Under the pieces are notes generated by a model. The model did no database searches. It was not told where the DNA came from and saw only the letters and a list, made by a program, of their open reading frames with translations. A stretch of DNA of 5,752 bases from contig JACPVK010000378.1 of the NCBI GenBank assembly GCA_016191795.1, positions 1 to 5,752 of the forward strand, in the 5' to 3' direction. Position numbers and translations under genes: made by a program. Shown here piece after piece: positions 5,746 through 5,752 of this stretch. Source of the stretch: Gammaproteobacteria bacterium. Its GTDB lineage: Bacteria; Pseudomonadota; Gammaproteobacteria; SZUA-229. Every line of letters starts with the position of its first letter. Within the stretch, counting starts at the first letter, position 1.

Positions 5746-5752
5746 TTGTAGG
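5746..5752. repeat. Possible start of a second REP-like copy, cut by the window edge
   Basis: The last bases read TTGTAGG, matching the beginning of the TGTAGGAGCGGGC-type repeat whose degenerate copy lies at 5456. Only 7 bases are available, so this is a suggestion. Confidence 0.2.

Noticed and set aside
5378..5752. CRISPR array in the repeat-rich right end
   Set aside because: The inverted repeats differ from each other and there is no regular direct repeat-spacer pattern.

Overview
The window looks like chromosomal DNA from a gammaproteobacterium. The basis is a CysZ homologue of gammaproteobacterial type, a YqfA/hemolysin III family protein, proteobacterial-style lipoprotein and Sec signals, and palindromic repeats that resemble those scattered through many gammaproteobacterial genomes. 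Base composition is moderate to AT-leaning. No genus can be assigned. I see no tRNA, rRNA, CRISPR array, transposase or phage gene.

Layout, left to right. A periplasmic c-type-heme (DUF3365/Tll0287-like) gene at 85-644 is broken by an apparent one-base loss near 207. Next is a seven-TM hemolysin III/PAQR family gene (867-1517), preceded by a perfect palindrome lying on an extended -10 promoter. A degenerate dispersed palindromic repeat (1517-1581) follows it. Then come a lipoprotein with six Trp-marked repeats, probably a beta-propeller (1748-2548), and a 170-aa Cys-rich conserved protein (2616-3128), 67 bp apart and possibly co-transcribed. A largely non-coding stretch (3129-3445) contains a start-less open stretch that reads like a gene remnant. 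A small four-TM protein (3446-3835) then converges on a minus-strand CysZ-family sulfate permease gene (3875-4600). Divergent from cysZ, with a good -10 box, is an orphan CheY-like receiver (4707-5093), followed by a 62-aa zinc-ribbon membrane protein (5189-5377).

The last 375 bases have no convincing gene. They hold a REP-like hairpin, a series of inverted repeats between about 5509 and 5616, a minus-strand terminator-like hairpin, and the possible start of a second repeat copy cut by the window edge.

The genes do not form an obvious single pathway. Most appear to be single-gene units with their own signals, typical of an ordinary chromosomal region with some decay. I did not find convincing evidence of a new multi-gene system. 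The items most worth following up are the propeller lipoprotein/Cys-rich protein pair, the palindrome at the hemolysin III promoter, the frameshifted heme protein and the structured right end.
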